From Methylocystis sp. H62 (GTDB taxonomy: Bacteria > Pseudomonadota > Alphaproteobacteria > Rhizobiales > Beijerinckiaceae): DNA of 64,000 bases. How positions within the stretch are numbered: position 1 is the first letter of the stretch; each line of letters starts with the position of its first letter. The stretch lies in assembly GCF_015709515.1 (NCBI RefSeq), contig NZ_JADNQZ010000059.1, positions 1-64,000 of the forward strand, in the 5' to 3' direction. The notes under the pieces were generated by a model. The model did no database searches. It saw only the letters and a list, made by a program, of their open reading frames with translations, and had not been told where the DNA came from. Below, one piece after another: positions 29,183 through 38,816 of this stretch. Made by a program: the position numbers and the translations under genes.

Positions 29183-32100
29183 TCGGCGGCCTCGCGGGTT
29201 GGTGGCTTCGGCAGCTCGCCGAACGGTTTAAACTCCTCGGCGGCGGGCGGCTCCGCTGGCGGCGAGAGCCGGACACGCAGCCGCTCCACGGCGAGATAGA
29301 TGACCGGCGTCGTGTACAGCGTCAGCGCCTGCGACAGCAGCAGGCCGCCGATGATCGCAACGCCCAGCGGAATGCGCAACTCGCTGCCCGGCCCATGCGT
29401 GAGCGCGAGCGGCAGCGCGCCGAAAAGCGCGGCAAGCGTCGTCATCATGATGGGACGGAAACGCAGATGGCAGGCGCGCACGATCGCGTCACGCGCCGAG
29501 AGTCCCTCATCGCGCTCGGCGTCCAGCGCGAAGTCGATCATCATGATCGCGTTCTTCTTGACGATGCCCATCAGGAGAACGATGCCGATCAGCGCGACAA
29601 TGGACATTTCGATCTGGAAGGCGAGCAGAGCGAGCAGCGCGCCAACGCCCGCCGAAGGCAGGGTCGTCAAGACGGTGAAGGGATGGGCGAAGCTTTCGTA
29701 AAGAACGCCGAGCACGATATAGATCGACACGATCGCTGCGAGAATGAGCCAGGGTTGGCTCGCCAGAGACTTGTTGAATTCGGCGGCGTCGGCGCTGAAT
29801 ACGCCGACGATTGTCGACGGCATGCCGACCGCGGCTTCCGCGTTGGCGATCATTTTCACCGCGTCGCCAAGCGCATAGCCCTCGGCAAGATCGAAACTGA
29901 TTGTCGAGGCTGGAAACTGATCCTGATGCGCAATGGAAAGCGGCGCGGAGAGATTTTCCAGGCGCGCAAAAGCCGCAAGCGGCGTCTGCGGTCCGCCGCC
30001 AGGCGGCGCGACATAAAGCTTCTCCAACGCCGACGGGTCGCGCAGATATTGAGGCGCAGCTTCAAGAATGACGCGATACTGGTTTGATTGCGTGTAGATT
30101 GTCGAAATCTGCCGCTGCCCAAAGGCGTCGTTGAGCGCGTCGTCGACCATCTGCGCCGTAATGCCGAGCCGCCCCATCTTGTCGCGGTCGATTCGCATGA
30201 GCGTGCGCAACCCGCCCTCCTGCGTTTCGGCGGCGACGTTACGCAAGCCTGTGGTCATGCGCAGTCGATCGAGCAATCGGCCGGACCATGTCAGCAATTC
30301 GCCGCCGTCAGCGGCGGTCAGCGTATATTGAAATTGGGACCGGCTTGGCCGCGTCGTAATCTGGATGTCTTGAACCGGCTGGACGTAAAGCGTGACGCCC
30401 GGCGTTTGCTCGCCCGCCGCCTTTAGACGGTCGGCGATCTTTTCGGCGTTCTCCCGGCGCTCGCTATGCGGACGCAGCATCACGGTGAGCCGGGCGACAT
30501 TGGTCGTCGCGTTGAGGGGACCGACGCCCAGCACCGATGTCACGCCGCTCACGTCCGGGTCGCGGCGAAACTCTTCGGCGATCTTCGCCTGCAGCGCCGT
30601 CATCTTGTCGAAGGATGCGTCCGACGAAGCCTCTAGAACCACCGACAGCACGCCGGTGTCCTGTCGCGGCAGAAAGCCTTTGGGAATGACGGCGTAAAGC
30701 GCGACGGTGAGCGCCAGAGTCGCGACGGTGAGCGCAAGCATGAATTTCTCGCGCTTGAGCGCCCAATCGAGCGATACGTGATAAGCGCGATCGAGCGCCA
30801 GCGAAAGCGTCTCCCATCGCGATTGTCCCTGCGGCGGCGCCAGCCGCAGCAGCGCCGCACATAGCATTGGCGTCAGCGTTAGCGAGATCACCGCCGAGAC
30901 CACGACGGCGATCGTCAACGTCAGCGCGAATTCGCGGAACATCCGTCCGACGATGCCGGTCATGAACAGCAGCGGTATAAAGACGGCGATAAGCGAGACG
31001 GTGAGCGATACGACCGTGAAGCTGATTTGGCGGGCGCCGTCGAGCGCGGCCTGACGCGGCGCTTTGCCTTCCTCGATATTGCGCACGATGTTCTCGATCA
31101 TCACGATCGCGTCGTCGACGATGAAGCCCGTGCCGATGGTCAGCGCCATCAGCGACAGGTTGTCGAGCGAGAAGCCCGCGGCCCACATGATCGAGAAGGT
31201 GGCGATGATCGAGAGCGGCAGGCTGACGCCGGCGACGATCGTCGCGCGCCAGCTGCGCAGAAACATTAACACCACGAGCACGACGAGCGCCGAGGCGATG
31301 ACAAGCGTCAGCTGCACCTCGAAAATCGAGGCGCGGATCGTTACGGTGCGGTCGTTGACGATCTCCAAAGACATGCCGGCGGGAAGCGCCCGCTGAATTT
31401 GCGGCAGCTCCTTCTTCACCAGCTCGACGGTATTGATGATATTGGCGCCGGGCTGTCGCAGCACGTCGAGAACGACCGTCTGCTCGCCATTGTGCCAGCC
31501 GCCGACACGGGAGTTCTCGAGCCCATCGACGACCTGCGCAACGTCGCGAAGCGCCACCGGCGCGCCATTGCGCCACGCGACGATGATGTCGTTGTACTGA
31601 CTCGCGCGCAGAATCTGGTCATTGGCGTCGAGGGTGTACGATTGCCGCCTGCCGTCGAGCGAACCCTTGGCCCCGGCGATGTTCGCCGCGGCGATGGCGA
31701 GGCGCAGATCCTCCATGCCGATGCGGTTGGCGGCGAGCCGGGCGAGATCGGCCTGAATGCGCACGGCGGGGCGGACGCCGCCCTGCACCGACACACGGCC
31801 GACGCCGGTGACCTGCGAGAGTTGCGGCGCGATCAACGTGTCGGCGCGATCGCTCAAGTCCCGCAGCGTGGCGGTCTTCGAACGCAGCGTCAGCGTCAGG
31901 ATTGGCGTGTCGGCGGGATTAACCTTGGCGTAAACGGGCGGATAGGGGAGATTGCGCGGCAGCGTCGAGGCGGCGGCGTTGATTGCCGCCTGAACGTCTT
32001 GTGCGGCCGCGTCGATATTGCGGTCGAGATCGAACTGCAGCGTAATCTGCGAAAGCCCGAATGAGCTTTGCGACGACATGCTGGTCAGCGAGGGAGTCTG

Positions 32101-32316
32101 GCCGAACTGCCGTTCGAGCGACGCTGTCACCAGTGAGGCGATCGTGTCAGGGTTGGCGCCTGGAAGCTGCGTCGTCACCTGGATCGTGGGAAAGTCGACC
32201 TGCGGCAACGGCGAGACGGGAAGCCGCAGATAGCCCATCACGCCAAACAGCAGCACGGCGAACGCCAAGAGCGACGTCGCCACCGGCCGATGGATGAAGG
32301 GCGCCGAAACGTTCAT
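29179..32316 (-). CDS. RND efflux pump permease, MdtB-like
   Basis: Second HAE1-type permease, 1045 residues, starting NVSAPFIHRPVATSLL and clearly paralogous to the gene after it, including DDAIVMIEN and the GIVKKNAIMMIDFAL segment. It overlaps its upstream adaptor gene and downstream partner by 4 bases each. The C-terminal tail is Pro-rich. It would form the inner-membrane part of an MdtBC-type tripartite pump; exported compounds cannot be predicted. Confidence 0.93.
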   Translation of the reverse strand: MNVSAPFIHRPVATSLLAFAVLLFGVMGYLRLPVSPLPQVDFPTIQVTTQLPGANPDTIASLVTASLERQFGQTPSLTSMSSQSSFGLSQITLQFDLDRNIDAAAQDVQAAINAAASTLPRNLPYPPVYAKVNPADTPILTLTLRSKTATLRDLSDRADTLIAPQLSQVTGVGRVSVQGGVRPAVRIQADLARLAANRIGMEDLRLAIAAANIAGAKGSLDGRRQSYTLDANDQILRASQYNDIIVAWRNGAPVALRDVAQVVDGLENSRVGGWHNGEQTVVLDVLRQPGANIINTVELVKKELPQIQRALPAGMSLEIVNDRTVTIRASIFEVQLTLVIASALVVLVVLMFLRSWRATIVAGVSLPLSIIATFSIMWAAGFSLDNLSLMALTIGTGFIVDDAIVMIENIVRNIEEGKAPRQAALDGARQISFTVVSLTVSLIAVFIPLLFMTGIVGRMFREFALTLTIAVVVSAVISLTLTPMLCAALLRLAPPQGQSRWETLSLALDRAYHVSLDWALKREKFMLALTVATLALTVALYAVIPKGFLPRQDTGVLSVVLEASSDASFDKMTALQAKIAEEFRRDPDVSGVTSVLGVGPLNATTNVARLTVMLRPHSERRENAEKIADRLKAAGEQTPGVTLYVQPVQDIQITTRPSRSQFQYTLTAADGGELLTWSGRLLDRLRMTTGLRNVAAETQEGGLRTLMRIDRDKMGRLGITAQMVDDALNDAFGQRQISTIYTQSNQYRVILEAAPQYLRDPSALEKLYVAPPGGGPQTPLAAFARLENLSAPLSIAHQDQFPASTISFDLAEGYALGDAVKMIANAEAAVGMPSTIVGVFSADAAEFNKSLASQPWLILAAIVSIYIVLGVLYESFAHPFTVLTTLPSAGVGALLALLAFQIEMSIVALIGIVLLMGIVKKNAIMMIDFALDAERDEGLSARDAIVRACHLRFRPIMMTTLAALFGALPLALTHGPGSELRIPLGVAIIGGLLLSQALTLYTTPVIYLAVERLRVRLSPPAEPPAAEEFKPFGELPKPPTREAAE

Positions 32317-33590
32317 CGTTTTGTTCGATCACCTCGTTTTGTTCGATCACCTCGCACACGCGGCGCGCCGTCGCTAGGCGCGCTGCGCTCGTCTTCAGCG
32401 CCACCGCTTTTTTCGGCGTTTGCGGTTTCCGGCGGGTCCATGACGCGCGCTTTCGCGCCATCCGACAGCCGCGAGAAGCCGCTTGTGATCACGACTTCGC
32501 CGGGCTCGAGGCCGGAAGCCACAACGGCGATCGTCTCATCTTGTCGGCCTGTCGTCACGGGGCGCATCTTCGCGATGTTATCGGGCCCCAGAACGTAGAC
32601 GAAGGCGCCGTTCGGCCCGCGCTGCACGGCCTGACTCGGCGCCACGAGGACATTCTTCATCGTGTCGAGCATCAGCCGCACATTGACGAACTGGCCGGGC
32701 CAGAGCGCCAGGTTCGGATTGGCGAAGGTCGCTTTCAAACGCACAGTGCCCGTCTGCTGGTCGATCTGATTGTCGATGACGGTCAGCTCGCCGATCTCGA
32801 TCGGCGTCGCGTTGTCCGGACCAAGCGCCGAAACCTTGGCCTTTCCTTCCGCCTTCTGCACCGCCGGCAACGCCTGCTGAGGCAATGTGAACACAACATA
32901 GATCGGCTTCAGTTGCGTGATGACGACAATGCCGGTCTGGTCGGACGGGTGCAGAATATTGCCGACGTCGACGAGGCGGATGCCGGCGCGCCCGTCGATC
33001 GGCGAGCGTATCGTCGCATAGTCCAGCGTGGTTTTGGCGTTGTCGATCGCCGCTTTGTCGGCGCGCACCAGCGCTTCAAGCTGGGCGACGGACGCCTTTT
33101 GAGTGGCGTGTTGCTGCTTCGAGGCGTAGGCGCCGACGAGGAGCCTTTCGTAGCGCGCGAGATCGACGCGAGCGTTGGCGAGGTTGGCCTCGTCCTGCGC
33201 CTTCTTGGCCACCGCCTGATCATACTGCGCCTGATACAGCGCGGGATCGATTTCGGCCAATATGTCGCCTTTGCGGACGTCCTGTCCCTCCGTGAAGGCG
33301 AGGCGCATCAGCCTCCCGTCCACCTGCGTGCGGATCGTCACCGTGTTGAGCGCCTGCACGGTGCCGACAGCGTCAATGGTCACAGGCACGTCGTCGAGAC
33401 GCGCCTTCGCGGCGGTGACGGTGACGGTTCCCTCGCCGCGCCCGCCGCCGGAACGCCCGGCGACCGGGCCCTGGTCCTTGGCGGGGAAGCCGGGAAGCCT
33501 GCCCGTCTGATACGTCCACGCAAGGGCGGCGGCGAGCGCGAGCGCGCCGACCGCAAGCAGCACCCTTCGGCTGACGCGGGTCATGGCCAT
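32313..33590 (-). CDS. RND efflux periplasmic adaptor subunit, MdtA-like
   Basis: Membrane-fusion protein linking the RND pump to the outer-membrane channel, 425 residues. It has an N-terminal membrane anchor/signal, a biotinyl-lipoyl-like domain split by an alpha-helical hairpin (about residues 110-190), and a beta-barrel region with FTLPQQALPAV. The C-terminus carries an exact repeat of the hexapeptide GDRTKR, from an 18-base DNA duplication ending just before the stop. It overlaps the OMF gene by 10 bases and the MdtB-like gene by 4. Confidence 0.93.
   Translation of the reverse strand: MAMTRVSRRVLLAVGALALAAALAWTYQTGRLPGFPAKDQGPVAGRSGGGRGEGTVTVTAAKARLDDVPVTIDAVGTVQALNTVTIRTQVDGRLMRLAFTEGQDVRKGDILAEIDPALYQAQYDQAVAKKAQDEANLANARVDLARYERLLVGAYASKQQHATQKASVAQLEALVRADKAAIDNAKTTLDYATIRSPIDGRAGIRLVDVGNILHPSDQTGIVVITQLKPIYVVFTLPQQALPAVQKAEGKAKVSALGPDNATPIEIGELTVIDNQIDQQTGTVRLKATFANPNLALWPGQFVNVRLMLDTMKNVLVAPSQAVQRGPNGAFVYVLGPDNIAKMRPVTTGRQDETIAVVASGLEPGEVVITSGFSRLSDGAKARVMDPPETANAEKSGGAEDERSAPSDGAPRVRGDRTKRGDRTKR
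32317..32352. repeat. 18-base tandem duplication at the 3' end of the adaptor gene
   Basis: Two exact copies of CGTTTTGTTCGATCACCT lie head to tail (32317-32334 and 32335-32352). They are in frame and give GDRTKRGDRTKR at the extreme C-terminus of the MdtA-like protein. They also lie directly ahead of the MdtB-like start, so copy number could change the translational signal. Confidence 0.9.
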
Positions 33591-35134
33591 GGTCCCCTGT
33601 CGGCCTCATAAGCGGCGTTGGAGCGAGTGATCTCGATTTCGCGGGTCGTCGGCGACCAGCCGCCGCCGAGCGCCTGATACAGGCTCGTCGCCGCCTGGTA
33701 GTGGGAGAGACGCGCGATCGCGAGCTGATCCTCGGTCTGGAAGTAGGTCGTCTGCGTCTGCGCAAGCTGCACGATGTCGATTGTCCCTTCCCGCAGACGC
33801 ATCTCTACGGCGTCCAAGGCGCGTCGCGCCGCAGAAACGGCGACGGCGAGGAACTTCATCTGGCGGTCCGTTTCGCGTATTGCAATCAGCGCGTTCTCAG
33901 TATCGGACAGAGCGGTTAGAATCTGCTTGCGATAAATCGCCGCCAGTTCCGAATAGCGGCCCTTTTGCAGGTCATATTGGCCCTGCAGGTTCCAGCCGTC
34001 GAATACGGGCTGCGTGAGCGTGCCGGCGACCTGCCAGGCGACGGCGTCAGGCCTCAAAACGAGCGTGGACAGCAAGGCGCTTTGGAAGCCGTAGAGGCCG
34101 GTGAGCGTCAACGACGGAAAAAAGGCCGCTCGGGCCTGCAACACCGAAAATTCCTGGGATGCGAGGCGCGCTTCCGCTTCAGCGACGTCTGGGCGGCGCA
34201 GCAGCACTTCAGAGGGCAGCCCTGGCGCAATCTGCGGAAACTTGAGCTTTACGAGAGAGCCGCCCTTTACAGTCATGCTTTCGGGAGTCTGTCCCAGCAA
34301 TACGGCAAGGTTGTTGCGCGTCTGGCGCAAGGTCTGTTCGAGCGGCGGAATCGTCGCGCGCTGTTGAGCCAGTATCGTTTCCTGCTGCGAGGTGTCGAGT
34401 ACGGTCGCCGTGCCAACTTCAAGCCGGGCGTTGATGGCGTCCATGACTCCCTGCGCGATCGCGACGTTCTGATTAGCGATGCGCAGACGGTCCTGCGCCG
34501 TGAGCACCTGGAAATAGGCGTTCAGCACGGCTGCGACGGTCGAGATTTCTACGACGTCGCGATCGAAGCGCGAGGCGTTGGCGAGAATGCGCGCCGCCTT
34601 GGAGGCGTCCTCGTTCTTGCCCCAGAAGTCCACTTCGTAGCTCGCGGTGAGGCCAAGCTGGAAAAAACCGAAATTGCGCGCGCGGAACCCGGAGCTCGAG
34701 GTAGAGGTCGAACTCGACGAGGTGGCCGGATTAAATCCGGAACTCGCGGAGCCGACGTTGATCGTCGTGCCGGGAGTCCGCGTCGTGCGGGCGATATCCG
34801 TCATCGAGATCGAGGGCCATTGCGCGGCGCTCGAGACGCGCGCCTGGGCGTCGGCCTGGGCGATGCGGCCGATTGCGGCCGCAAGGTCGAGATTATCGTC
34901 GAGCGCCCGCTCGACGAGTTCGATCAGCTCCCGCGAGCCAAATTTTGCGGCGAAATCCCGTCCGCCGGCGATGGGCGGCTGCGGCTGCGGTTTCGCCTCT
35001 TTGAAGCGTGCGGGCGGCGGGGCGGAGAGATCGGGCTTGTCCCACTCGAGATCGCAGCCGGCGAGCGCCGCCGCGAGCGTCGCGGCGGCCGCCAGCGCCG
35101 GTCGAAAAGAGCGAGACAGAGCGGGCGCGGTCAA
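33581..35134 (-). CDS. NodT/OprM-family outer-membrane efflux lipoprotein
   Basis: Outer-membrane channel of the tripartite efflux system, 517 residues. The signal peptide ends in the lipobox LAGC (Cys27), so it is lipid-anchored. Two OEP repeats follow, with helical segments RLASQEFSVLQARAAFFPSLTL and the C-terminal QTTYFQTEDQLA type. It is the first gene of the leftward four-gene operon OMF-MFP-RND-RND. The 279 bases upstream, to the DUF2147 gene, contain no gene I can support and presumably hold the promoter. Confidence 0.92.
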   Translation of the reverse strand: MTAPALSRSFRPALAAAATLAAALAGCDLEWDKPDLSAPPPARFKEAKPQPQPPIAGGRDFAAKFGSRELIELVERALDDNLDLAAAIGRIAQADAQARVSSAAQWPSISMTDIARTTRTPGTTINVGSASSGFNPATSSSSTSTSSSGFRARNFGFFQLGLTASYEVDFWGKNEDASKAARILANASRFDRDVVEISTVAAVLNAYFQVLTAQDRLRIANQNVAIAQGVMDAINARLEVGTATVLDTSQQETILAQQRATIPPLEQTLRQTRNNLAVLLGQTPESMTVKGGSLVKLKFPQIAPGLPSEVLLRRPDVAEAEARLASQEFSVLQARAAFFPSLTLTGLYGFQSALLSTLVLRPDAVAWQVAGTLTQPVFDGWNLQGQYDLQKGRYSELAAIYRKQILTALSDTENALIAIRETDRQMKFLAVAVSAARRALDAVEMRLREGTIDIVQLAQTQTTYFQTEDQLAIARLSHYQAATSLYQALGGGWSPTTREIEITRSNAAYEADRGPWP

Positions 35135-35413
35135 GTAGCAGACGTCTCCGGAGGGACCGCGGGAACGGCCGCGTGCGTCCCCTTCCTTAAGCGCCGGCGA
35201 AGGCGCGGGGAAGGCCTCTCGCTCGTCTCTGCGGCTCGCTTTCGCTCGTCCGAAGACTTAACGAGCAGCGAGTTGCGAGTCTCGGAGCGGCGGCGGGGAG
35301 GCGCGCGCTGGCCGTCAACGCGCGAAAGCTGTGAGGTCTAAGCTCGCGCGGCGCGCCGTGACGGTCAAGTTACGTATCGGTAAGGACCGCCTGCCGCGCG
35401 CCGCAACGGGCCG

Positions 35414-35998
35414 CTATTCCGTTGCGGCTGGAGGGGCTGTCGTCTTGCCTTTCGCCGGTTTCGCCGCCTTGGCCGCGGGCTTCGCCGTCTCCTTGGCCGC
35501 TGGTTCGTGGGCGGCGGGCTTTGCCGCGGCAGGCTCCTTCGAGTCCGGCGCGGGCGCGGCCGTTTTGGCTGCAGGCTGTGCGGCGGGCTGGCCGGCGGGC
35601 TTGGCGTCGGCCGCAGGCTTGGTGGGGCCGGAAACTTTCGTCCAGGTCTCGCTTTGACACAGGAAGGCGACCAGACAGCCGGTCATCGTCAGCGTCGTTG
35701 GCGAATCAACCGCGATCTTGCCGATGTAGGTCTTGCCGCTTTCGGGATCATTGATCTCGCCCTCCCAGTGGTTGGGCGTTGTTTTTGCGGCGTTGCGCAG
35801 GACCTGCGGGGCCGGCGAGCCATCGGGCATCGCCTCGATCCCCTTGGCGCAGAGCTTGCCCGAGCAGTCGTAGAATTCCAGCTTGTCGTTCGGATGTCCT
35901 TCGCGAACCCAGACGCCGTAAACGCCGTCGGCCGCGTACGCCGCCGTTGGGGCGCAGAGGGCCGTCGCCATCGCGATGCGTAGAAGTGCTTTTCTCAT
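35414..35998 (-). CDS. DUF2147 family exported protein with Ala/Pro/Lys-rich tail
   Basis: Exported protein of 194 residues. The signal peptide ends AAYA, and the DUF2147 domain (VYGVWVREGHPNDKLEFYDC, CAKGIEAMPDG, YIGKI, LTMTGCLVAFLCQSETW) covers about residues 23-125. The remaining 65 residues are low-complexity Ala-Pro-Lys, which suggests a flexible linker or cell-envelope contact. I chose 35998 as start because the signal peptide begins there; the frame is open further upstream, to 36169, without signal-like sequence. DUF2147 proteins are uncharacterised. Confidence 0.85.
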   Translation of the reverse strand: MRKALLRIAMATALCAPTAAYAADGVYGVWVREGHPNDKLEFYDCSGKLCAKGIEAMPDGSPAPQVLRNAAKTTPNHWEGEINDPESGKTYIGKIAVDSPTTLTMTGCLVAFLCQSETWTKVSGPTKPAADAKPAGQPAAQPAAKTAAPAPDSKEPAAAKPAAHEPAAKETAKPAAKAAKPAKGKTTAPPAATE

Positions 35999-36071
35999 GA
36001 CGCGGGACCTCTGTTTCGGTTGCAATGAATACGATTCGCTCAAAGTAGCGAACGGCGGAACGCCGACTCCG

Positions 36072-38666
36072 TCAAGCCACGTCCCCCTCATCTGTCGCGG
36101 GAGCGCGGGGCGGGCCAAGAAACGCCGGCACGATAATGAAGGCGGCGAGCAATGTGAAGAACAGCGCAATGGCGAGAAGTTGGCCCATGCTCGCGGTTCC
36201 GGGATGGCTCGACAGGATCAAGCTGCCAAAAGCGGTGCCCGTCGTTAGAGAACTGAAAAAGATGGCGCGAGTCAGGCTCGACGCCAACATGTCGACGACG
36301 CCCTTTCGCCAAGCAATGACATAATAGATGTGGAAGGCGACGCCGACGCCGAACATCAGCGGCAGCGCAATGATGTTGGCGAAATTAAGCGACATGCCAA
36401 GTAAGTCGGCGGCCTGAAGGCTCATGATGCCGGCGAGCACCAGCGGGCCCAGCGTCAAGGCGACGTCGAGCGGATTGCGCAGCGCCACCGCCAAGATGAT
36501 GAAGATCGCGATAAAGGCGTAGAGTCCAGCTTCGAGAAACGCGCGCGTAATGGTCTTTTGCGCTTCCGACACGATCACCGGCGGACCGCTCGCGTCCGGC
36601 GCGATGGCCTGCATCGCTTGGGCGAATTCGGTCATGACGACACGGTCATTGCTGTCGCCTTTGGGCGTCACCTCGACGCGCACCAAGCCGGTGCTGGAAA
36701 TCCAGTCGCTACGCAAATCCGCGGGCAGCGTGTCGACCGTGACGCGCTGCGCTTGCAGCGCCTGACGGATTTCACCGAGCATCTTGTCGAAGCCGCCGAA
36801 CACCGCCTGGCGCGCCGCCGCGCGCGTCTCCGGGCTCGCCTTGGCGAGAGCGTCGAGGTCGTTGGCGAAGCGCGTCACGGCCGGGATGGGCTTCTTCGCC
36901 GTCGCGCGGCGCAGCGCCTTGGCGGCGTCCGTCAGCGCCTTGACGGTCTGGGCGTCGCTTGGCGGCGATTTCAGCTTGGGATTCAGCACGCCGCGCAATT
37001 GCGAAACCGCCATATCGACGAGGGCGAGCTTGTCGTCCTGATCCTTGGGGACCAATGAGTCGACCGAGTCGACGTGATCGACTTCAGGCAGCGCCTCGAT
37101 CTTCTTTTCGAGTTCGCGCGCGGCGTCGATCGAGGGCGCGAGCACCTCGATCTTGTTCGGCGCCGTCTTGGGGTCCTTCGAGAGATCAAGAAAAGTCGCG
37201 ACCGATTCCACCTTCTGATCGCGCAGATTCATCGGATTGGAGTCGAAGGTCAGATGCATCAGCGCCGGCATGCCGGCGAGCACGACGATCGCCGTGGCGA
37301 TCAGCACGAAGGCCCGGTGATGCGCGATCCAGTGGTCCACGGCGGCGAGCGAGGTCGTCGCGATCGGCACATGCTCCGCGCGCGGGCGCAGCAATTTGAT
37401 CGCCGCCGGCAGGAACGTGAGGGTCGCGATATAGGCGACGATCATGCCGACGCCGGCGATGAGTCCGAGTTCCGACACGCCGCTGAACGAGGTCGGCAGA
37501 AAGCAGAAGAAGCCCGCGAGCAGCGACACCGCGGCGAGCGTCAGCGAACTGCCGATGCCCCGGGTCGCTGAAAGCAGCGAGCGTTCGAGATGGTCGTCGC
37601 TGTGCCGTTCTTCGCGATAGCGGGTCGCGAACTGGATGCCGAAGTCGACTCCAAGCCCGATGAACAGCGCGGCGAAGGCGACCGAGATCAGGTTGAAGCG
37701 GCCGATCATCAAGATCCCAAGCCCCGACGTCATGGCGAGACCTGCGAGCAGGGTGGCGAGGACGGCGAGAATGAGCTTTGGCGAACGCAGCGCGGCGAAC
37801 AGAATGAGCGTCACCACGGCGAGCGTGCCAACCGTGTTCAGGGTCATGTTTTCCGAGATGGTGGCGAATTCGTCGTCCGCGAGCGGCACCTGACCTGTCA
37901 AGCGCAGCTTGACTCCATGTTGTTCGTCGAGACGCAGGTCGGCCGCCGTCTGTCGCACCAGCCTGATCGCATCGGCGCCCGGCTCAAGGTCGGAATAATT
38001 GACGACCGGCTTGGCGATCACGATGCGTCGCTTGTCCATTTCAGGCGCGGCGGGCGCGCTGCCGCCTGACGCCAGCAGCTTGCCCCAGTCGACCTCCGCC
38101 GGCTTTCCAGCGAGCGCCTGCTCAATCCCGGCGGAAAACTCCTCGACGCCGCTGATGTACATTTTCATCGCGCGGTCGCTGCCGGAAGCGGACTTGAAGT
38201 TGCCGACGAGCACGCTCGCCAGGCCCCGCAAACTTGAATCTTCGGCGAGCGGTTGGAGTACGTCGCGCTGACCGATCATCACGCCGACATTTTTTTCGAT
38301 GTCGGAGACCGGCAGGAACAGCAGGCCGTTCTTGCGGAAATATTCGTGCTCGTCCGGGCGCCATACGCGCGACAGGAGAGGCTTGTCCTGCAGCGCCGCG
38401 TTGAGACGTTTCGCGGCGTCGTCGGCCTCTTCGCTGGTTTTGCCGTCGATGACGATGACGATGACGTCGAGGAGGTCCGGGAAGGCTTTGTAGAGCGCCG
38501 CTTCATTCTTGCGCCAAGGGATATCTGGCGAGAAAAGATTTCCGGTGTCAGTGTCGATGGCGAACCGCTCAGCGGTGACATAGACGCCCCCCGCCGTCAG
38601 GCAGAGAGTGAGCAAAACCACTGTCCAGGGCCAGCGGAGACAAAAGGCGACCAGCTTTTCAAGCAT
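36072..38666 (-). CDS. hpnN: Hopanoid transporter HpnN (RND/MMPL superfamily)
   Basis: Integral membrane transporter, 864 residues, with two repeats of one helix, a large periplasmic domain and five helices. The N-terminus (LEKLVAFCLRWPWTV, FAIDTDTGNLFSPDIPWR) and the GVDFGIQFATRYREE segment fit HpnN, which moves hopanoids to the outer membrane in Burkholderia and Rhodopseudomonas. Hopanoids are abundant in methanotroph membranes. No other hopanoid gene is in the window, so the identification rests on sequence alone. The next 150 bases upstream hold no gene. Confidence 0.88.
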   Translation of the reverse strand: MLEKLVAFCLRWPWTVVLLTLCLTAGGVYVTAERFAIDTDTGNLFSPDIPWRKNEAALYKAFPDLLDVIVIVIDGKTSEEADDAAKRLNAALQDKPLLSRVWRPDEHEYFRKNGLLFLPVSDIEKNVGVMIGQRDVLQPLAEDSSLRGLASVLVGNFKSASGSDRAMKMYISGVEEFSAGIEQALAGKPAEVDWGKLLASGGSAPAAPEMDKRRIVIAKPVVNYSDLEPGADAIRLVRQTAADLRLDEQHGVKLRLTGQVPLADDEFATISENMTLNTVGTLAVVTLILFAALRSPKLILAVLATLLAGLAMTSGLGILMIGRFNLISVAFAALFIGLGVDFGIQFATRYREERHSDDHLERSLLSATRGIGSSLTLAAVSLLAGFFCFLPTSFSGVSELGLIAGVGMIVAYIATLTFLPAAIKLLRPRAEHVPIATTSLAAVDHWIAHHRAFVLIATAIVVLAGMPALMHLTFDSNPMNLRDQKVESVATFLDLSKDPKTAPNKIEVLAPSIDAARELEKKIEALPEVDHVDSVDSLVPKDQDDKLALVDMAVSQLRGVLNPKLKSPPSDAQTVKALTDAAKALRRATAKKPIPAVTRFANDLDALAKASPETRAAARQAVFGGFDKMLGEIRQALQAQRVTVDTLPADLRSDWISSTGLVRVEVTPKGDSNDRVVMTEFAQAMQAIAPDASGPPVIVSEAQKTITRAFLEAGLYAFIAIFIILAVALRNPLDVALTLGPLVLAGIMSLQAADLLGMSLNFANIIALPLMFGVGVAFHIYYVIAWRKGVVDMLASSLTRAIFFSSLTTGTAFGSLILSSHPGTASMGQLLAIALFFTLLAAFIIVPAFLGPPRAPATDEGDVA

Positions 38667-38816
38667 TCCGTTTTTCCCGCCTTCTGGCGTAAGACCTCAT
38701 ATGAGCGGGAACCGGCGCTCTTCGGTCGGGTTCCTCTATACAAGCGCGCTGCGCGACCACCAAGGCGGCTTACGCCGAAACCTTAAGGCGGCGCCGCGCG
38801 CCAATTTGACGCCGCG

